Notes: generated by a model from the sequence alone, not told the origin. A DNA stretch of 64,000 nucleotides from Variovorax paradoxus NBRC 15149 (GCF_001591365.1 NZ_BCUT01000002.1:1054001-1118000); one strand, 5' to 3'. Positions 16,528-25,819 are shown, numbered from the stretch's first letter. Numbers and translations are program-made.

Positions 16528-16902
16528 ATGAGGCCGGCCGGCCCCGTCGCAAGACTGCTCTGGCGCGCGCTGGCGCTGGTGTTCGTCGCCCTCGGCCTGA
16601 TCGGCGCCTTTCTTCCCGTTCTGCCGACGGTGCCGTTCCTGCTCGCGGCCGCCTGGGCTGCCGGGCGCGGCTGGCCCGCGCTCGAAGACTGGCTGCTCGG
16701 GCACCCCCGCTATGGCAAGCACATCCGCCAGTGGCGCCAACGCGGAGCGGTGCCGCGCCGCGCGAAATGGACCGCGACGGCCATGATGGCGCTGAGCTCG
16801 GCCGTGCTGCTGGCCACCGCCGCACCCATCGCCGTGAAGATCGGCGCGCCGGTGCTCATGGCGGCGGTCGCGATCTGGCTGTGGAGCCGGCCCGAAGACT
16901 GA
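16528..16902 (+). CDS. DUF454 (YbaN-like) inner-membrane protein
   Basis: A 124-residue protein with three or four membrane helices. It opens with the family signature LGLIGAFLPVLPTVPFLLAA (about 22-41), followed by HPRYGKHIRQWRQRGAVPRRAK. YbaN-like proteins have no firm function. The ATG at 16528 gives the usual short N-terminus. It stands alone and converges on the recombinase-like gene, only 3 bases from its stop. Confidence 0.85.
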   Translation: MRPAGPVARLLWRALALVFVALGLIGAFLPVLPTVPFLLAAAWAAGRGWPALEDWLLGHPRYGKHIRQWRQRGAVPRRAKWTATAMMALSSAVLLATAAPIAVKIGAPVLMAAVAIWLWSRPED

Positions 16903-16905
16903 TCG

Positions 16906-17928
16906 TCAGACGATCTCGGCCGGACCGGTGAGCACGCGCTGGTACTTGCCCATCGCCTCGGGCTCCACGCCGAGCCAGCGCGCCACCTGATCGAGCGTGG
17001 CGCCCCTGCGCAACTGGCGCAGCGCAAAGGTGTGGCGCAGCAGGAAGGAGCCGCCGCCGGCGGCCTCGATGCCCGCATCCTGCAGCACCTGCTTGGCGGC
17101 AACGTACTGCGCCTCCTTGCTCCAGGGCTTGCCGCTGCGCGTGGCCGGGAACAGGAACTCGCCCGCGATCAACAGCTCGGCGCGTACCTTGAGCCAGTGC
17201 TGCAGCAGTTCGCCGGCCCAGGGAGCGACCGGTGCCTCGCGCGCCGGCGAATTGCCGTTGCCCGGCACCGCAACCTTCCAGGGCCGATCGCGCCGGCCAG
17301 CCATCTGCGATGTGGGCGCATCGAGCCGCAGCAGGCGGACGTCTCCGGGCGTGAGCCCCGCGCCCAGCTGCAGCGCAACGGCCGTGCGGTTGCGCAGCGC
17401 CTGCCAGCTCAGCGCGGCCTGGGCATGCCGGTCGCCTGCCGCGCCGGGACGTGGCCGGGCGCTCGAGAGAAAGACGATGAGATGCCGGGCCTCGGAGACC
17501 GAGAGGAATTCCGGCAGCGGATCGGCCCGCACCGAATCCGCATAGCGAATCTCCGGCTGCGTTGCGATCCAGTCCGCGGCGGCGGTGTTGACGGGAACGT
17601 CGTGCGTCTGTGCATGGTGGCGCAGCACCCGGTCGATCAGCCGAAGCAGGCGCAGCGCATAGCGCGGCGACAGCGACAGGTCGTCGCTTTTCATGCCGAA
17701 GCGCGCCTGCTGGAACGCCGACAGGTCGCCCTTGTCCAGCGACGCAAGCGTCACCGCGGGCGACTGGCCGAGGCACCAGGCCGTGAAACTGCCCCACATG
17801 TCGCGATAGACCGCGATGGAAGAGGGCTGCCGCAAGGCGCCGTTTTCTTGCTGCGCGGCCAGCCAGCTGGCAAACGCCGCCTGATGCGATTCACCGGAGG
17901 GTTCGGAGAAGAGGGGAAGCGACGGCAT
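16906..17928 (-). CDS. Degenerate tyrosine recombinase (integrase-fold) protein
   Basis: A 340-residue protein with a SAM-like N-terminal DNA-binding domain (about 15-110) and a tyrosine-recombinase-like catalytic domain (about 165-335). Compared by eye with XerD, the first arginine box reads AGLTPGDVRLLRL (Thr for Arg). The lysine hairpin reads VPGNGNSPAREAPV (Asn for Lys). HxLRH reads FLLRH (Phe for His) and LGH reads LGV. The second arginine and the tyrosine (GKYQRV) remain. Strand exchange is therefore doubtful, while DNA binding may persist. A 16-bp inverted repeat begins 4 bases upstream of the ATG. It lies just downstream of cusA on the same strand and may be co-transcribed with it. 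Confidence 0.75.
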   Translation of the reverse strand: MPSLPLFSEPSGESHQAAFASWLAAQQENGALRQPSSIAVYRDMWGSFTAWCLGQSPAVTLASLDKGDLSAFQQARFGMKSDDLSLSPRYALRLLRLIDRVLRHHAQTHDVPVNTAAADWIATQPEIRYADSVRADPLPEFLSVSEARHLIVFLSSARPRPGAAGDRHAQAALSWQALRNRTAVALQLGAGLTPGDVRLLRLDAPTSQMAGRRDRPWKVAVPGNGNSPAREAPVAPWAGELLQHWLKVRAELLIAGEFLFPATRSGKPWSKEAQYVAAKQVLQDAGIEAAGGGSFLLRHTFALRQLRRGATLDQVARWLGVEPEAMGKYQRVLTGPAEIV

Positions 17929-17931
17929 AGG

Positions 17932-18028
17932 AAATACGCTAACGGCAGGTGTTTCTTTGATGAGCGAAAGGACGGCCGGGCACGGAATGGAGTTCTGATT
18001 GAAGGAACGGATTGCCGTTAGTGTATTT
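17932..18028. repeat. 16-bp inverted repeat flanking the recombinase-like gene start
   Basis: AAATACGCTAACGGCA at 17932-17947 is matched by its reverse complement at 18013-18028 with one mismatch (15 of 16). The arms are separated by 65 bases. The right arm contains the cusA stop codon and its last codons; the left arm ends 4 bases from the recombinase ATG. The loop is too long for a simple terminator. The arms are the right size for recombinase core sites or for a dimeric repressor, so they may be the DNA target of the adjacent protein. Confidence 0.7.
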
Positions 18029-21000
18029 GCTTGTCGGATCTCACGGCACTCCCTCGGCGACGCAGCAAATACCACGCAGCCGGAACCACCAGCATGCTCA
18101 AGAGCGGCGCGGTGACCATGCCGCCCACCATGGGCGCGGCAATGCGCGTCATCACTTCCGAGCCGGTGCCGCTGCCAAGGAGGATGGGCAGCAGGCCCGC
18201 CATGACGACGGCCACCGTCATGGCCTTGGGCCGCACGCGCAGCACGGCGCCTTCGCGGATGGCGGCGCGCAGGGTCTGGTCGTCCATCGGCTCGCCGGCG
18301 GCCAGGCGCCGCGCCAGCGCGTTCTTCAGGTAGACCAGCATCACCACGCCAAACTCGGCCGCCACGCCGGCCAGCGCAATGAAGCCCACCGCCGTGGCGA
18401 CGGAGACCGAGTGGCCCATGGCCCAGACCAGCCAGAAACCGCCGATCAGCGAGAACGGCACGGCCGCCATCACCAGCGCCGCGTCGCCGAACGACCTGAA
18501 CAGCAAGTAGAGCAGCACGAAGATGACCGCCAGCGTCGCCGGCACGACCAGCTTCAGCCGCTCGGTTGCGCGCTCCAGGTATTCGAACTGCCCGGACCAT
18601 GACACCGCGTAGCCCGCGGGCATCTTCACGGCGCGGCCGACAGCTGCCTGCATGTCGGTGACGGCGGAGCGCAGGTCGCGCCCGCGCACGTCCACATAGA
18701 CCCAGCCCGACAGCCGCGCGTTCTCGCTGCGCAGCATCGGCGGACCGTCCTCGATGCGGATGTTGGCGACATCGCCCAGCAGCAGTTGCGCGCCCCTGGC
18801 CGTGACGAAGGGCAGCTGCCGCAGGCGCTCGAGCGAGTCGCGGACCTCGCGCGGATAGCGCAGGTTGATCGGATAGCGCTCGCGCCCCTGGATGACTTCG
18901 CCCACGTTGTCGCCGCCGATGGCCGTGGACACCACGGCCTGCACGTCCGCCACCGAGAGGCCATGGCGCGCTGCCGCGAGCCGGTCGACATCGACATCGA
19001 TGTAGCGCCCGCCGGTGAGCCGCTCAGCCAGGGCCGACGACACGCCGGGAACGCCCTTGACCGCGGCTTCGATCTGGGTGGTCAGCGCATCGATGGTGGC
19101 CAGATCCGCCCCGGCCACCTTGATGCCGACGGGGCTCTTGATGCCCGTGGCCAGCATGTCGATGCGGTTGCGGATCGGCGGCACCCACACGTTGCTGAGG
19201 CCCGGCACCTTGACGGCGCGGTCCAGTTCCTCGACCAGCCTGTCGGCCGTCATGCCCGCGCGCCATTGCGCCCGAGGCTTGAACTGGATGGTGGTCTCGA
19301 ACATCTCGAGCGGCGCTGGATCGGTGGCCGTGTCCGCGCGTCCCGCCTTGCCGAACACGCGCTCGACCTCGGGCACCGTCTTGATCAGCCGGTCGGTCTG
19401 CTGCAGCAGCTGGGACGCCTTCGACACCGAAAGCCCGGGCAGCGCCGACGGCATGTAGAGCAGGTCGCCTTCGTCCAGCGGCGGCATGAACTCGCCGCCG
19501 AGCCGCATCATCGGCACCGCGGTGAGGGCCAGCAGCACGGCGGCAACGAAGAGCGTTCCCTTGGGAAAGCGCAGCACCAGCTCCAGCGCGGGCCGGTAGG
19601 CCGCCATGAGCAAGCGGTTCACCGGGTTGGCGGCTTCATGCGGAATCCGCCCGCGGACCAGGTAGCCCATGAGCACCGGGATCAGCGTGACCGACAGGCC
19701 CGCCGCGGCCGCCATGGCGTAGGTCTTGGTGAAGGCCAGCGGCGAGAACAGCCGCCCCTCCTGCGCCTCGAGCGAGAACACCGGCACGAAGGACAGCGTG
19801 ATCACCAGCAGCGAGAAGAACAGCGCCGGCCCCACCTCGACGGACGCATCGGCCACCAGCCGCCAGCGCTCGGCCACCGCGGGCGGCCGGCCCTGCGCGG
19901 CCTCGAAGGCCTCGATGTGCTTGTGCACGTTCTCCACCATGACGATCGCGCCGTCCACCATCGCGCCGATGGCAATCGCGATGCCGCCCAGCGACATGAT
20001 GTTGGCGTTGACCCCTTGCCAGTGCATGACCACGAACGCGGCCAGCACGCCGATGGGCAGCGCCACCACAGCGACCAGCGCCGAGCGCAGGTGGAACAGG
20101 AACACCGCGCAGACCAGCGGCACCACGACGAACTCCTCGACGAGCTTGGAGCGAAGGTTCTCCACCGCGCGGTCGATCAGCAGCGACCGGTCGTAGGTGG
20201 GCACGATCTCCACGCCCGGCGGCAGGCCCGGCTTGAGCGCCTCGAGCTTCGCCTTGACGGCCTCGATGGTCGTGCGCGCGTTCTTGCCCGAGCGCATGAC
20301 GACCACGCCGCCGGCCACTTCGCCTTCGCCGTCCAGCTCGGCGATGCCGCGGCGCATCTCGGGGCCGATCCGCACGGTGGCCACGTCGCGCAGCAGCACC
20401 GGCGTGGCGCCCGCCACCGCGAGCGGGATGGTCCGGAAATCATCGAGCGAGCGCAGGTAGCCGCGCGAGCGCACCATGTACTCCGCCTCGGCAAGCTCCA
20501 CCACCGAGCCGCCCGAGGCCTGGTTGCCCTTCTGCAGGGCCTCCACCACTGCCGCCTGCGTGATGCCGAGCGCGCGCATGCGGTCGGGGTCGAGCACCAC
20601 CTGGTACTGCCGCACCATGCCGCCGATGCTGGCCACCTCGGCCACGTCGGGCACGGTCTTGAGCTCGAACTTGAGGAACCAGTCGTTGAGCGCGCGCAGC
20701 TGCCCGATGTCGCGCGTGCCCGTGCGGTCGACCAGCGCGTACTCGTAGACCCAGCCCACGCCCGTCGCGTCGGGGCCGAGCGATGCGCTCGCGCCCGCGG
20801 GAAGCCTGGCCTGCACCTGGTTGAGGTACTCCACCACGCGCGAGCGCGCCCAGTACGGATCGGTCTTGTCGTCGAACAGCACATAGACGAACGAGTCGCC
20901 GAAGAAGGAATAGCCGCGCACGGTTTTGGCGCCGGACACGCTGAGCATGGTGGTGGTGAGCGGATAGGTGACCAGGTCCTCGACCACCTGGGGTGCCTTT

Positions 21001-21164
21001 CCGGGGTAGGGCGTGCGGATGATGACCTGCGTGTCCGAGAGATCGGGCAGGGCATCGAGCGGCGTATGCGCCACCGACCAACCTCCCGCGGCCACCAGGA
21101 ACAGGGTCGCGATCAGCACCAGGAAGCGGTTGCCGACCGACCAGCGGATCAGGGCGGCGATCAT
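18018..21164 (-). CDS. cusA: Cu(I)/Ag(I) efflux RND transporter, inner-membrane pump
   Basis: A 1048-residue RND pump that drives Cu(I)/Ag(I) out through the CusC channel using protons. Twelve membrane helices and two large periplasmic loops are present. The HME-type proton-relay segment reads GAMVDGAIVMVENVHKHIE. All three methionines of the metal site known in E. coli CusA are in matching segments: LLYMPSALPG, APLEMFETTIQ and RNRIDMLATGIKSP. This argues for copper/silver rather than Zn/Co/Cd. The ATG at 21164 overlaps the cusB stop (ATGA). The stop codon falls inside the right arm of a 16-bp inverted repeat. Confidence 0.95.
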   Translation of the reverse strand: MIAALIRWSVGNRFLVLIATLFLVAAGGWSVAHTPLDALPDLSDTQVIIRTPYPGKAPQVVEDLVTYPLTTTMLSVSGAKTVRGYSFFGDSFVYVLFDDKTDPYWARSRVVEYLNQVQARLPAGASASLGPDATGVGWVYEYALVDRTGTRDIGQLRALNDWFLKFELKTVPDVAEVASIGGMVRQYQVVLDPDRMRALGITQAAVVEALQKGNQASGGSVVELAEAEYMVRSRGYLRSLDDFRTIPLAVAGATPVLLRDVATVRIGPEMRRGIAELDGEGEVAGGVVVMRSGKNARTTIEAVKAKLEALKPGLPPGVEIVPTYDRSLLIDRAVENLRSKLVEEFVVVPLVCAVFLFHLRSALVAVVALPIGVLAAFVVMHWQGVNANIMSLGGIAIAIGAMVDGAIVMVENVHKHIEAFEAAQGRPPAVAERWRLVADASVEVGPALFFSLLVITLSFVPVFSLEAQEGRLFSPLAFTKTYAMAAAAGLSVTLIPVLMGYLVRGRIPHEAANPVNRLLMAAYRPALELVLRFPKGTLFVAAVLLALTAVPMMRLGGEFMPPLDEGDLLYMPSALPGLSVSKASQLLQQTDRLIKTVPEVERVFGKAGRADTATDPAPLEMFETTIQFKPRAQWRAGMTADRLVEELDRAVKVPGLSNVWVPPIRNRIDMLATGIKSPVGIKVAGADLATIDALTTQIEAAVKGVPGVSSALAERLTGGRYIDVDVDRLAAARHGLSVADVQAVVSTAIGGDNVGEVIQGRERYPINLRYPREVRDSLERLRQLPFVTARGAQLLLGDVANIRIEDGPPMLRSENARLSGWVYVDVRGRDLRSAVTDMQAAVGRAVKMPAGYAVSWSGQFEYLERATERLKLVVPATLAVIFVLLYLLFRSFGDAALVMAAVPFSLIGGFWLVWAMGHSVSVATAVGFIALAGVAAEFGVVMLVYLKNALARRLAAGEPMDDQTLRAAIREGAVLRVRPKAMTVAVVMAGLLPILLGSGTGSEVMTRIAAPMVGGMVTAPLLSMLVVPAAWYLLRRRGSAVRSDKQIH

Positions 21165-22663
21165 TTCGTGGCGCCCGATTGCAGTCGCTGGATGGAGACC
21201 AGCTCGTAGCCCATGGCGCCGCCTTCCCTGAACTCGAAGCGCACCGGGTCGCCCGGCTTGATCTCGGGGAATGCGCTGGGCGCGGCCTTGCCGAAGCCCA
21301 TCGTCATCGCGGGCCACTGGAGCGTCGCGACCGGCCCATGCGAAATGGTGATGCCGTCGGGCGCCACGCTCTCGACCTTGCCTTCGGCCTGGTGAGTCAC
21401 CACGGCCGGTGCCGGGGCGCTTGCGCCCGGTGCGGCCGCGGGTGCCGCCATGTTGCCGAGCACCGAGCGCAGCCGCGCCTCCGAGTCGATCAGGAACTGG
21501 CCGCTGGCCACCACCTCTTCGCCCTCGGACAAGCCCGAGACGACCTCGGTGTCGTCGCCCAGGTCCGCGCCCGGCGACACGTCACGCGGCTCGAAGGCAC
21601 CGTCGGCCTTGCGCACGATGACGACGGCGCGCCGGCCGGTGCGGATCACCGTCTCCGAAGGCACCACCAGCCGGTTGCTCGCGGGCCCCGCCACCTGCAG
21701 CCGCAGCAGCATGCCGGGCGCGAGTTTTCCCTTGGTGTTGTCGACCTCGAAGCGGGCCTTCAAGGTGCGGGTGGCGGTGCTGATCTCGGGCAGGATCTCG
21801 TCGAGCGCACCGTCGAACGACTGCGATGCGTCGGCCTGCAGAACGGCCTTGGCCTTCTGCCCGCGCGCGAGGCCAAGCGCCTGCGCCTCCGGAATCTCGG
21901 CCACCGCCCAGACCTTCTGCAGGCCCGCGATGCGGAACAGCGTCATGCCGGGCGTGACCGCGACGCCTTCGCGCACGCCCAGCTCGGCCACCACGCCATC
22001 GACCGGCGCGGTGAGCACGTAGCGCGCCTGCGCCGTGCCGCTTTCCTCGCTGCGCCGGATGAGTTCGGCGGGAATCGACAGCGCCCGCATGCGGGCGCGG
22101 GCCGCCGCAACGAGATCGGGCGAAACGCCCGCGCGCCTGAGCGCAAGCCACTCGTTCTGCGGCCCGAGCCAGTCGGGCGCGAAGAGGGTGGCCAGGGCCT
22201 GGCCCTTGCGCACGCGCTCCATCGGTGCGCGAACCGACAGGCGCTCGACGTAGCCGGCCACGCGGGTCTGCACCGCGGCATTGAGCCGTTCGTCGAACTG
22301 CACGGAACCGATGGCTTCGAACGAGGACGACGCGTCGGTGCGCCGCACCTTCGCATACCGGATGCCGAGGTTCTGCTGCGCGGCGGGGCTGATCTTCACG
22401 CCCGCGTCGCCAGCCGCACCGGTGGCGCTGTCGGCATACACGGGCACGAGTTGCATGTCCATGAACGGCGACTTGCCGGGCTTGTCGAAGCGCGGGCCAG
22501 GCACCATCGGGTCATGCCAGTAGAGGACCTTGCGGCCATCGGGAGCGGCGGCCGCGATCGAGGCATCCGCGGCCTGGCCCGTCTTGCGGCCCAGGTAGAA
22601 GGCACCGGTGGCGAGCAGCAGGGCGGCCAGCAGCAACACGCCCGCGGTGAGTTTTCGGTTCAT
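21161..22663 (-). CDS. cusB: Cu/Ag efflux periplasmic adaptor CusB with fused CusF domain
   Basis: A 500-residue periplasmic adaptor joining the CusA pump to the CusC channel. One N-terminal anchor helix (5-25) is followed by a small metal-binding domain (about 45-80, YWHDPMVPGP to KSPFMDMQLVPVYA). The barrel-sandwich and beta-barrel domains follow. After an Ala/Pro linker near 405-425 comes a CusF-like domain with ISHGPVATLQWPAMTMGF. It keeps the His, Trp and two Met that bind Cu(I) in E. coli CusF. No separate cusF is present, so the chaperone is supplied in cis. The gene overlaps both cusC and cusA. Confidence 0.93.
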   Translation of the reverse strand: MNRKLTAGVLLLAALLLATGAFYLGRKTGQAADASIAAAAPDGRKVLYWHDPMVPGPRFDKPGKSPFMDMQLVPVYADSATGAAGDAGVKISPAAQQNLGIRYAKVRRTDASSSFEAIGSVQFDERLNAAVQTRVAGYVERLSVRAPMERVRKGQALATLFAPDWLGPQNEWLALRRAGVSPDLVAAARARMRALSIPAELIRRSEESGTAQARYVLTAPVDGVVAELGVREGVAVTPGMTLFRIAGLQKVWAVAEIPEAQALGLARGQKAKAVLQADASQSFDGALDEILPEISTATRTLKARFEVDNTKGKLAPGMLLRLQVAGPASNRLVVPSETVIRTGRRAVVIVRKADGAFEPRDVSPGADLGDDTEVVSGLSEGEEVVASGQFLIDSEARLRSVLGNMAAPAAAPGASAPAPAVVTHQAEGKVESVAPDGITISHGPVATLQWPAMTMGFGKAAPSAFPEIKPGDPVRFEFREGGAMGYELVSIQRLQSGATK

Positions 22664-23892
22664 TGCGCCACCTCGGCAGTGAGCGGCCGGAAGGCCAGTT
22701 GGATGCGGGTCCGCGCGAGATCGCGCTGCAGCGCCAGCAGCTTGCGCTGCGCTTCGAGTTCGGCATGCCGCGCCTCGAACGGCGCAGCGAGGCTCGCCTG
22801 GTTGGAGCGGTAGGCCGCCATCGCGGCGGCCGTCCTCTGGCCGGCGGGAACGACGACACCGGCGCGATAGCGCTCGATGCGCTGCCGCAGGCGCTCGGCA
22901 TCGCTCGCGAGTGCGCGGTATTCGGCACCGGCGACGCGGGTGGCCTCGGCCAGATCGGCTTCGGCCTTCTCGACGAGCGCCAGCCTGGCGGCGGTGTCGC
23001 GGTCCTGCCGTTCGCCGGGTGCCACGGGCAGCGGAATGCTCACGCCGACCGACACCACGTCGGAATAGCCGGTGCGCTGGCCGTAGGCGAGCTCCCAGGT
23101 CCAGTTGGGCTTGCGGTTGGACGCCGTGACCGCCGCCGCCTGCCGGGCCACGTCGACGTCGCGCTGCCGCGCGGCCACCGTGGCGTGCCCGGCCACATAG
23201 GCGTCTTCAGCGGGCAAGGGAAGCTCGCCGACGGGCATCAGCTCGTCGGGTTGCACGCCCACCCAGCGTTCGAGCGCCACGCGCGCGGCGTTCTGCTGCT
23301 GCCGGATGTCCGCCGCCTCGTCTTCCGAGACGCCCTTTGCACCTGCCATTGCCAGCGCCTCCTGGCTGCTGCCGGCGGCCGACGACAGGCGCGCACGCGA
23401 AGCTTCCAGCTCTTCATGCGCGTGGTGTTCCGCCAGCACGGCGAGCTTCAGGCTTTCGCCGGCGTAAAAGGCGTCCAGGTATGCGAGCGCGGTCTGCAGG
23501 CGGGTCTCGGCCGCGGCCACCTGCGCCTGCACCCTTTCGCGTCCGACCGCCGCATCGGCAGCGGCCTGGCGCGCCGCGCGCTTGTCGGCGGACAGCCATT
23601 CCTGGCTGATGCCGATGCGCTTCATCGTCATCGGTTCGCGCGCGGTGTGGAAGCGGTCCGGCCCGGTCGCGGGCAGGTTGTCGATGCCCACGCGCAGCAC
23701 GGGATCGGGAAGCTGGGCCGCGGCCTGCGCCGCTTCGGTGGCGCTCCGCACCCCGGCGCGGGCGGCGCGTGCCGTCTCGGAGCGCCGGGCGGCCAGCTCC
23801 AGCGCGGCGTCGAGCGACAGGGGCGCGGCCGTCGCAAGGCACGGCAGCAGCACAACCGCCAAGGCGGTTGCGCGGGAAAAGAAAATGGACAT
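22660..23892 (-). CDS. cusC: TolC-family outer-membrane channel of the Cu/Ag efflux system
   Basis: A 410-residue outer-membrane efflux protein. A signal peptide occupies about 1-22 (cleavage after TAAPL region), and two TolC-type repeats rich in Ala and Glu form the periplasmic coiled coil. No lipobox cysteine is seen, so it is probably not lipid-anchored. The ATG at 23892 gives the signal peptide MSIFFSRATALAVVLLP. Its stop overlaps the cusB ATG. Together with cusB and cusA it forms a complete tripartite exporter. Confidence 0.88.
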   Translation of the reverse strand: MSIFFSRATALAVVLLPCLATAAPLSLDAALELAARRSETARAARAGVRSATEAAQAAAQLPDPVLRVGIDNLPATGPDRFHTAREPMTMKRIGISQEWLSADKRAARQAAADAAVGRERVQAQVAAAETRLQTALAYLDAFYAGESLKLAVLAEHHAHEELEASRARLSSAAGSSQEALAMAGAKGVSEDEAADIRQQQNAARVALERWVGVQPDELMPVGELPLPAEDAYVAGHATVAARQRDVDVARQAAAVTASNRKPNWTWELAYGQRTGYSDVVSVGVSIPLPVAPGERQDRDTAARLALVEKAEADLAEATRVAGAEYRALASDAERLRQRIERYRAGVVVPAGQRTAAAMAAYRSNQASLAAPFEARHAELEAQRKLLALQRDLARTRIQLAFRPLTAEVAQ

Positions 23893-23968
23893 GACAACTC
23901 CGCGGACGAACGAGGCAATCGCTGGCAAGCGGACGCGCCGCACCAGCACCGGTCAGTCGACGGAGGGG

Positions 23969-24358
23969 TCAGACGCGAAGTCTGAGAGTCGCAAGAAAAA
24001 CGGGATCAGGCGGTGGATGCTGCCGCTCGGGCAGCGCCTGGCGCGGAAGCGGCTCGGCAAGCGCCGCCAGCACCAGCGGCACGGCCAATACCTGCACGAT
24101 GGCAGGCAGCGAAGGCGTGGCGGCCTTCACCGGTTCGAACGACAGCGACATGTCGGCGGCATGCTGGTGGCACAGCACGGGCTGGGCGGTGTCCATGCCC
24201 TCGCACGGCTGGCCCGGCGCCATCGCCATCTCGGCCGTCGATGCCGTGTCCGCTGCCCCGGGACAGACATAGCTTGCCAGCGCCAGTTGCGAGAACAGCA
24301 GCGACAGGACCACGAGGAACGCGGTCATGCAATGTCGGGGGAGGCGATAGCCGCGCAT
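23969..24358 (-). CDS. Small exported Cys/Met/His-rich protein, first gene of the cus operon
   Basis: A 129-residue protein with a signal peptide or anchor (about 8-30). A short segment rich in metal ligands follows, with ASYVCPGAADTAS, MAMAPGQPCEGMD and LCHQHAADMSL, then a second hydrophobic helix near 85-102. Cys, Met and His spacing suits Cu(I) capture. It lies 76 bases upstream of cusC on the same strand and probably heads the operon. It resembles small copper-resistance proteins placed before czc/cus genes, but I cannot assign a named family. Start could also be the ATG at 24328. Confidence 0.7.
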   Translation of the reverse strand: MRGYRLPRHCMTAFLVVLSLLFSQLALASYVCPGAADTASTAEMAMAPGQPCEGMDTAQPVLCHQHAADMSLSFEPVKAATPSLPAIVQVLAVPLVLAALAEPLPRQALPERQHPPPDPVFLATLRLRV

Positions 24359-24502
24359 GGCCGCTCAGTGTATCGCCAGCCACGGCACGTTCCGCGGCCC
24401 TCGATCAAAGGGGTCATGGAAAGAACGGACTGTCGGGCTTGCCCGCTCGCCGATAAGATTTTCGAACGGCAACGTCGCCGCGGCCCTTCAGCAAGCACCG
24501 AC

Positions 24503-25726
24503 ATGAACACAGCGCCCGCAGCCATTCGTCGTTCAAGGTTTGCAGCGCTGTCCTGGCGGCGGCACGGCTTTGGCGCCGCGCTGCTTCTCGCAATGCTCTG
24601 GCATGCCGGTGCGCGGGCGATGCCTGCGGACTCCGCGCCGGATGCGCCGCAGGCGAGCACCTTTGCCGACGGGCTGGAGTCGCCCTGGGGCATAGAGTTC
24701 ATGCCCGATGGCCATCTGCTCGTCACCGAGCGCCCGGGCAGGCTGCGCATGATCAGCGCCGATGGGCGCGAGATCTCTTCCATCGAAGGCGTTCCGCGCG
24801 TGGACCATCGCGATCACGGGGGCCTGCTGGACGTCGCCATCGATCCGGCCTTTGCCTCGAACCGCCTCGTGTACCTGAGCTACACCAAAGCCGGCCGCGG
24901 GCTGCACGCCGACCGCAACGGCCTGGCGGTGGCACGCGCCCGGCTGAGCGACGACGGATCGCGCATCGATGAACTCAAGGTGCTGTTTCGCCAGACGCCG
25001 GGCGCGGTGAACGGGCAGAACCTCGGCGGGCGGCTCGCGCTTTCCGCCGACGGCCATCTCTTCGTCACCATCGGCGACCGCCATGCGCCGCAGGACCGCA
25101 TGCGCGCCCAGGCGCTCGCCTACTACCAGGGCAAGACCGTGCGCATCCGCACCGATGGCACCGTGCCCGACGACAACCCCTTCGTCGCACGCCAGGGCGC
25201 GCGCCCGGAAATATGGAGTCGCGGGCATCGCAATCCGCAGGGCGCATTCGTCCATCCCCGGACCGGGCAGCTCTGGGTTGCCGAGCACGGGCCGCAGGGC
25301 GGCGACGAGATCAACATCGTGCGCAAGGGCCTGAACTACGGCTGGCCGGTGGTGACTTTCGGCTGCGAGTACGACACCTGCGCAAAGATCGGCGAGGGAA
25401 CATCGAAGCGCGGCATGGAAGCGCCGCTGGCCTTCTGGACAACGCCGAAGATCGCACCGAGCAACCTCATCCTCTACACCGGCGACCAGTTTCCCGCGTG
25501 GAAGGGAAACGTCTTCGTGGGCACATTGGCCGGCAAGGCCGTATGGCGATTCGAGCTCGCGGGCGAGGACAGCGCACCGCGCGTGGTTCGGCGCGAAGCC
25601 CTGTTCTCCGAACTGGGCGAGCGCATCCGCAACTTGAGGCAAGGGCCCGATGGCAGCCTCTACCTGCTCACGGATGGTGCCAAGGCGCGCATCGTGCGCG
25701 TGGCGCGGGCAGACTCGATGCTGTAG
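24503..25726 (+). CDS. PQQ-dependent aldose sugar dehydrogenase-like protein
   Basis: A 407-residue exported six-bladed beta-propeller of the soluble glucose dehydrogenase (Asd/YliI) family. A signal peptide covers about 1-43. Typical blade motifs are LLVTERPGRLRM, DHGGLLDVAIDPAF, NGQNLGGRLALS, RGHRNPQGAF and AEHGPQGGDEIN. The ATG at 24503 gives the best signal sequence, although an in-frame ATG at 24417 exists. It is divergent from the copper efflux operon. Whether it uses PQQ with sugars or acts on another substrate is not known for most relatives. Confidence 0.88.
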   Translation: MNTAPAAIRRSRFAALSWRRHGFGAALLLAMLWHAGARAMPADSAPDAPQASTFADGLESPWGIEFMPDGHLLVTERPGRLRMISADGREISSIEGVPRVDHRDHGGLLDVAIDPAFASNRLVYLSYTKAGRGLHADRNGLAVARARLSDDGSRIDELKVLFRQTPGAVNGQNLGGRLALSADGHLFVTIGDRHAPQDRMRAQALAYYQGKTVRIRTDGTVPDDNPFVARQGARPEIWSRGHRNPQGAFVHPRTGQLWVAEHGPQGGDEINIVRKGLNYGWPVVTFGCEYDTCAKIGEGTSKRGMEAPLAFWTTPKIAPSNLILYTGDQFPAWKGNVFVGTLAGKAVWRFELAGEDSAPRVVRREALFSELGERIRNLRQGPDGSLYLLTDGAKARIVRVARADSML

Positions 25727-25790
25727 CAGGCGGCGCACTTCTCGATCTTCGTTCGCCCCGCAAAAAAGCTGCCGAATCGCACCGGGCCCT

Positions 25791-25819
25791 GTAACCCGGG
25801 CTTCGCACGCCGCGAACTA
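25791..25819 (+). promoter_or_regulatory. Sigma-F-type ECF promoter of the bufferin operon
   Basis: GTAACC at 25791-25796 is followed after exactly 16 bases by CGAA at 25813-25816 (extended CGAACTA). This is the GTAACC-N16-CGAA pattern described for the Caulobacter heavy-metal sigma factor SigF, which controls bufferin-type genes. Predicted start of transcription is near 25825, leaving about 55 bases before the bufA1 ATG at 25880. No cognate sigma-F/anti-sigma pair lies beside the operon. Confidence 0.7.

Noticed and set aside
18786..21209. An 807-residue plus-strand reading frame opposite cusA
   Set aside because: Composition is His/Arg/Gly-rich antisense noise. cusA on the other strand has full family motifs.
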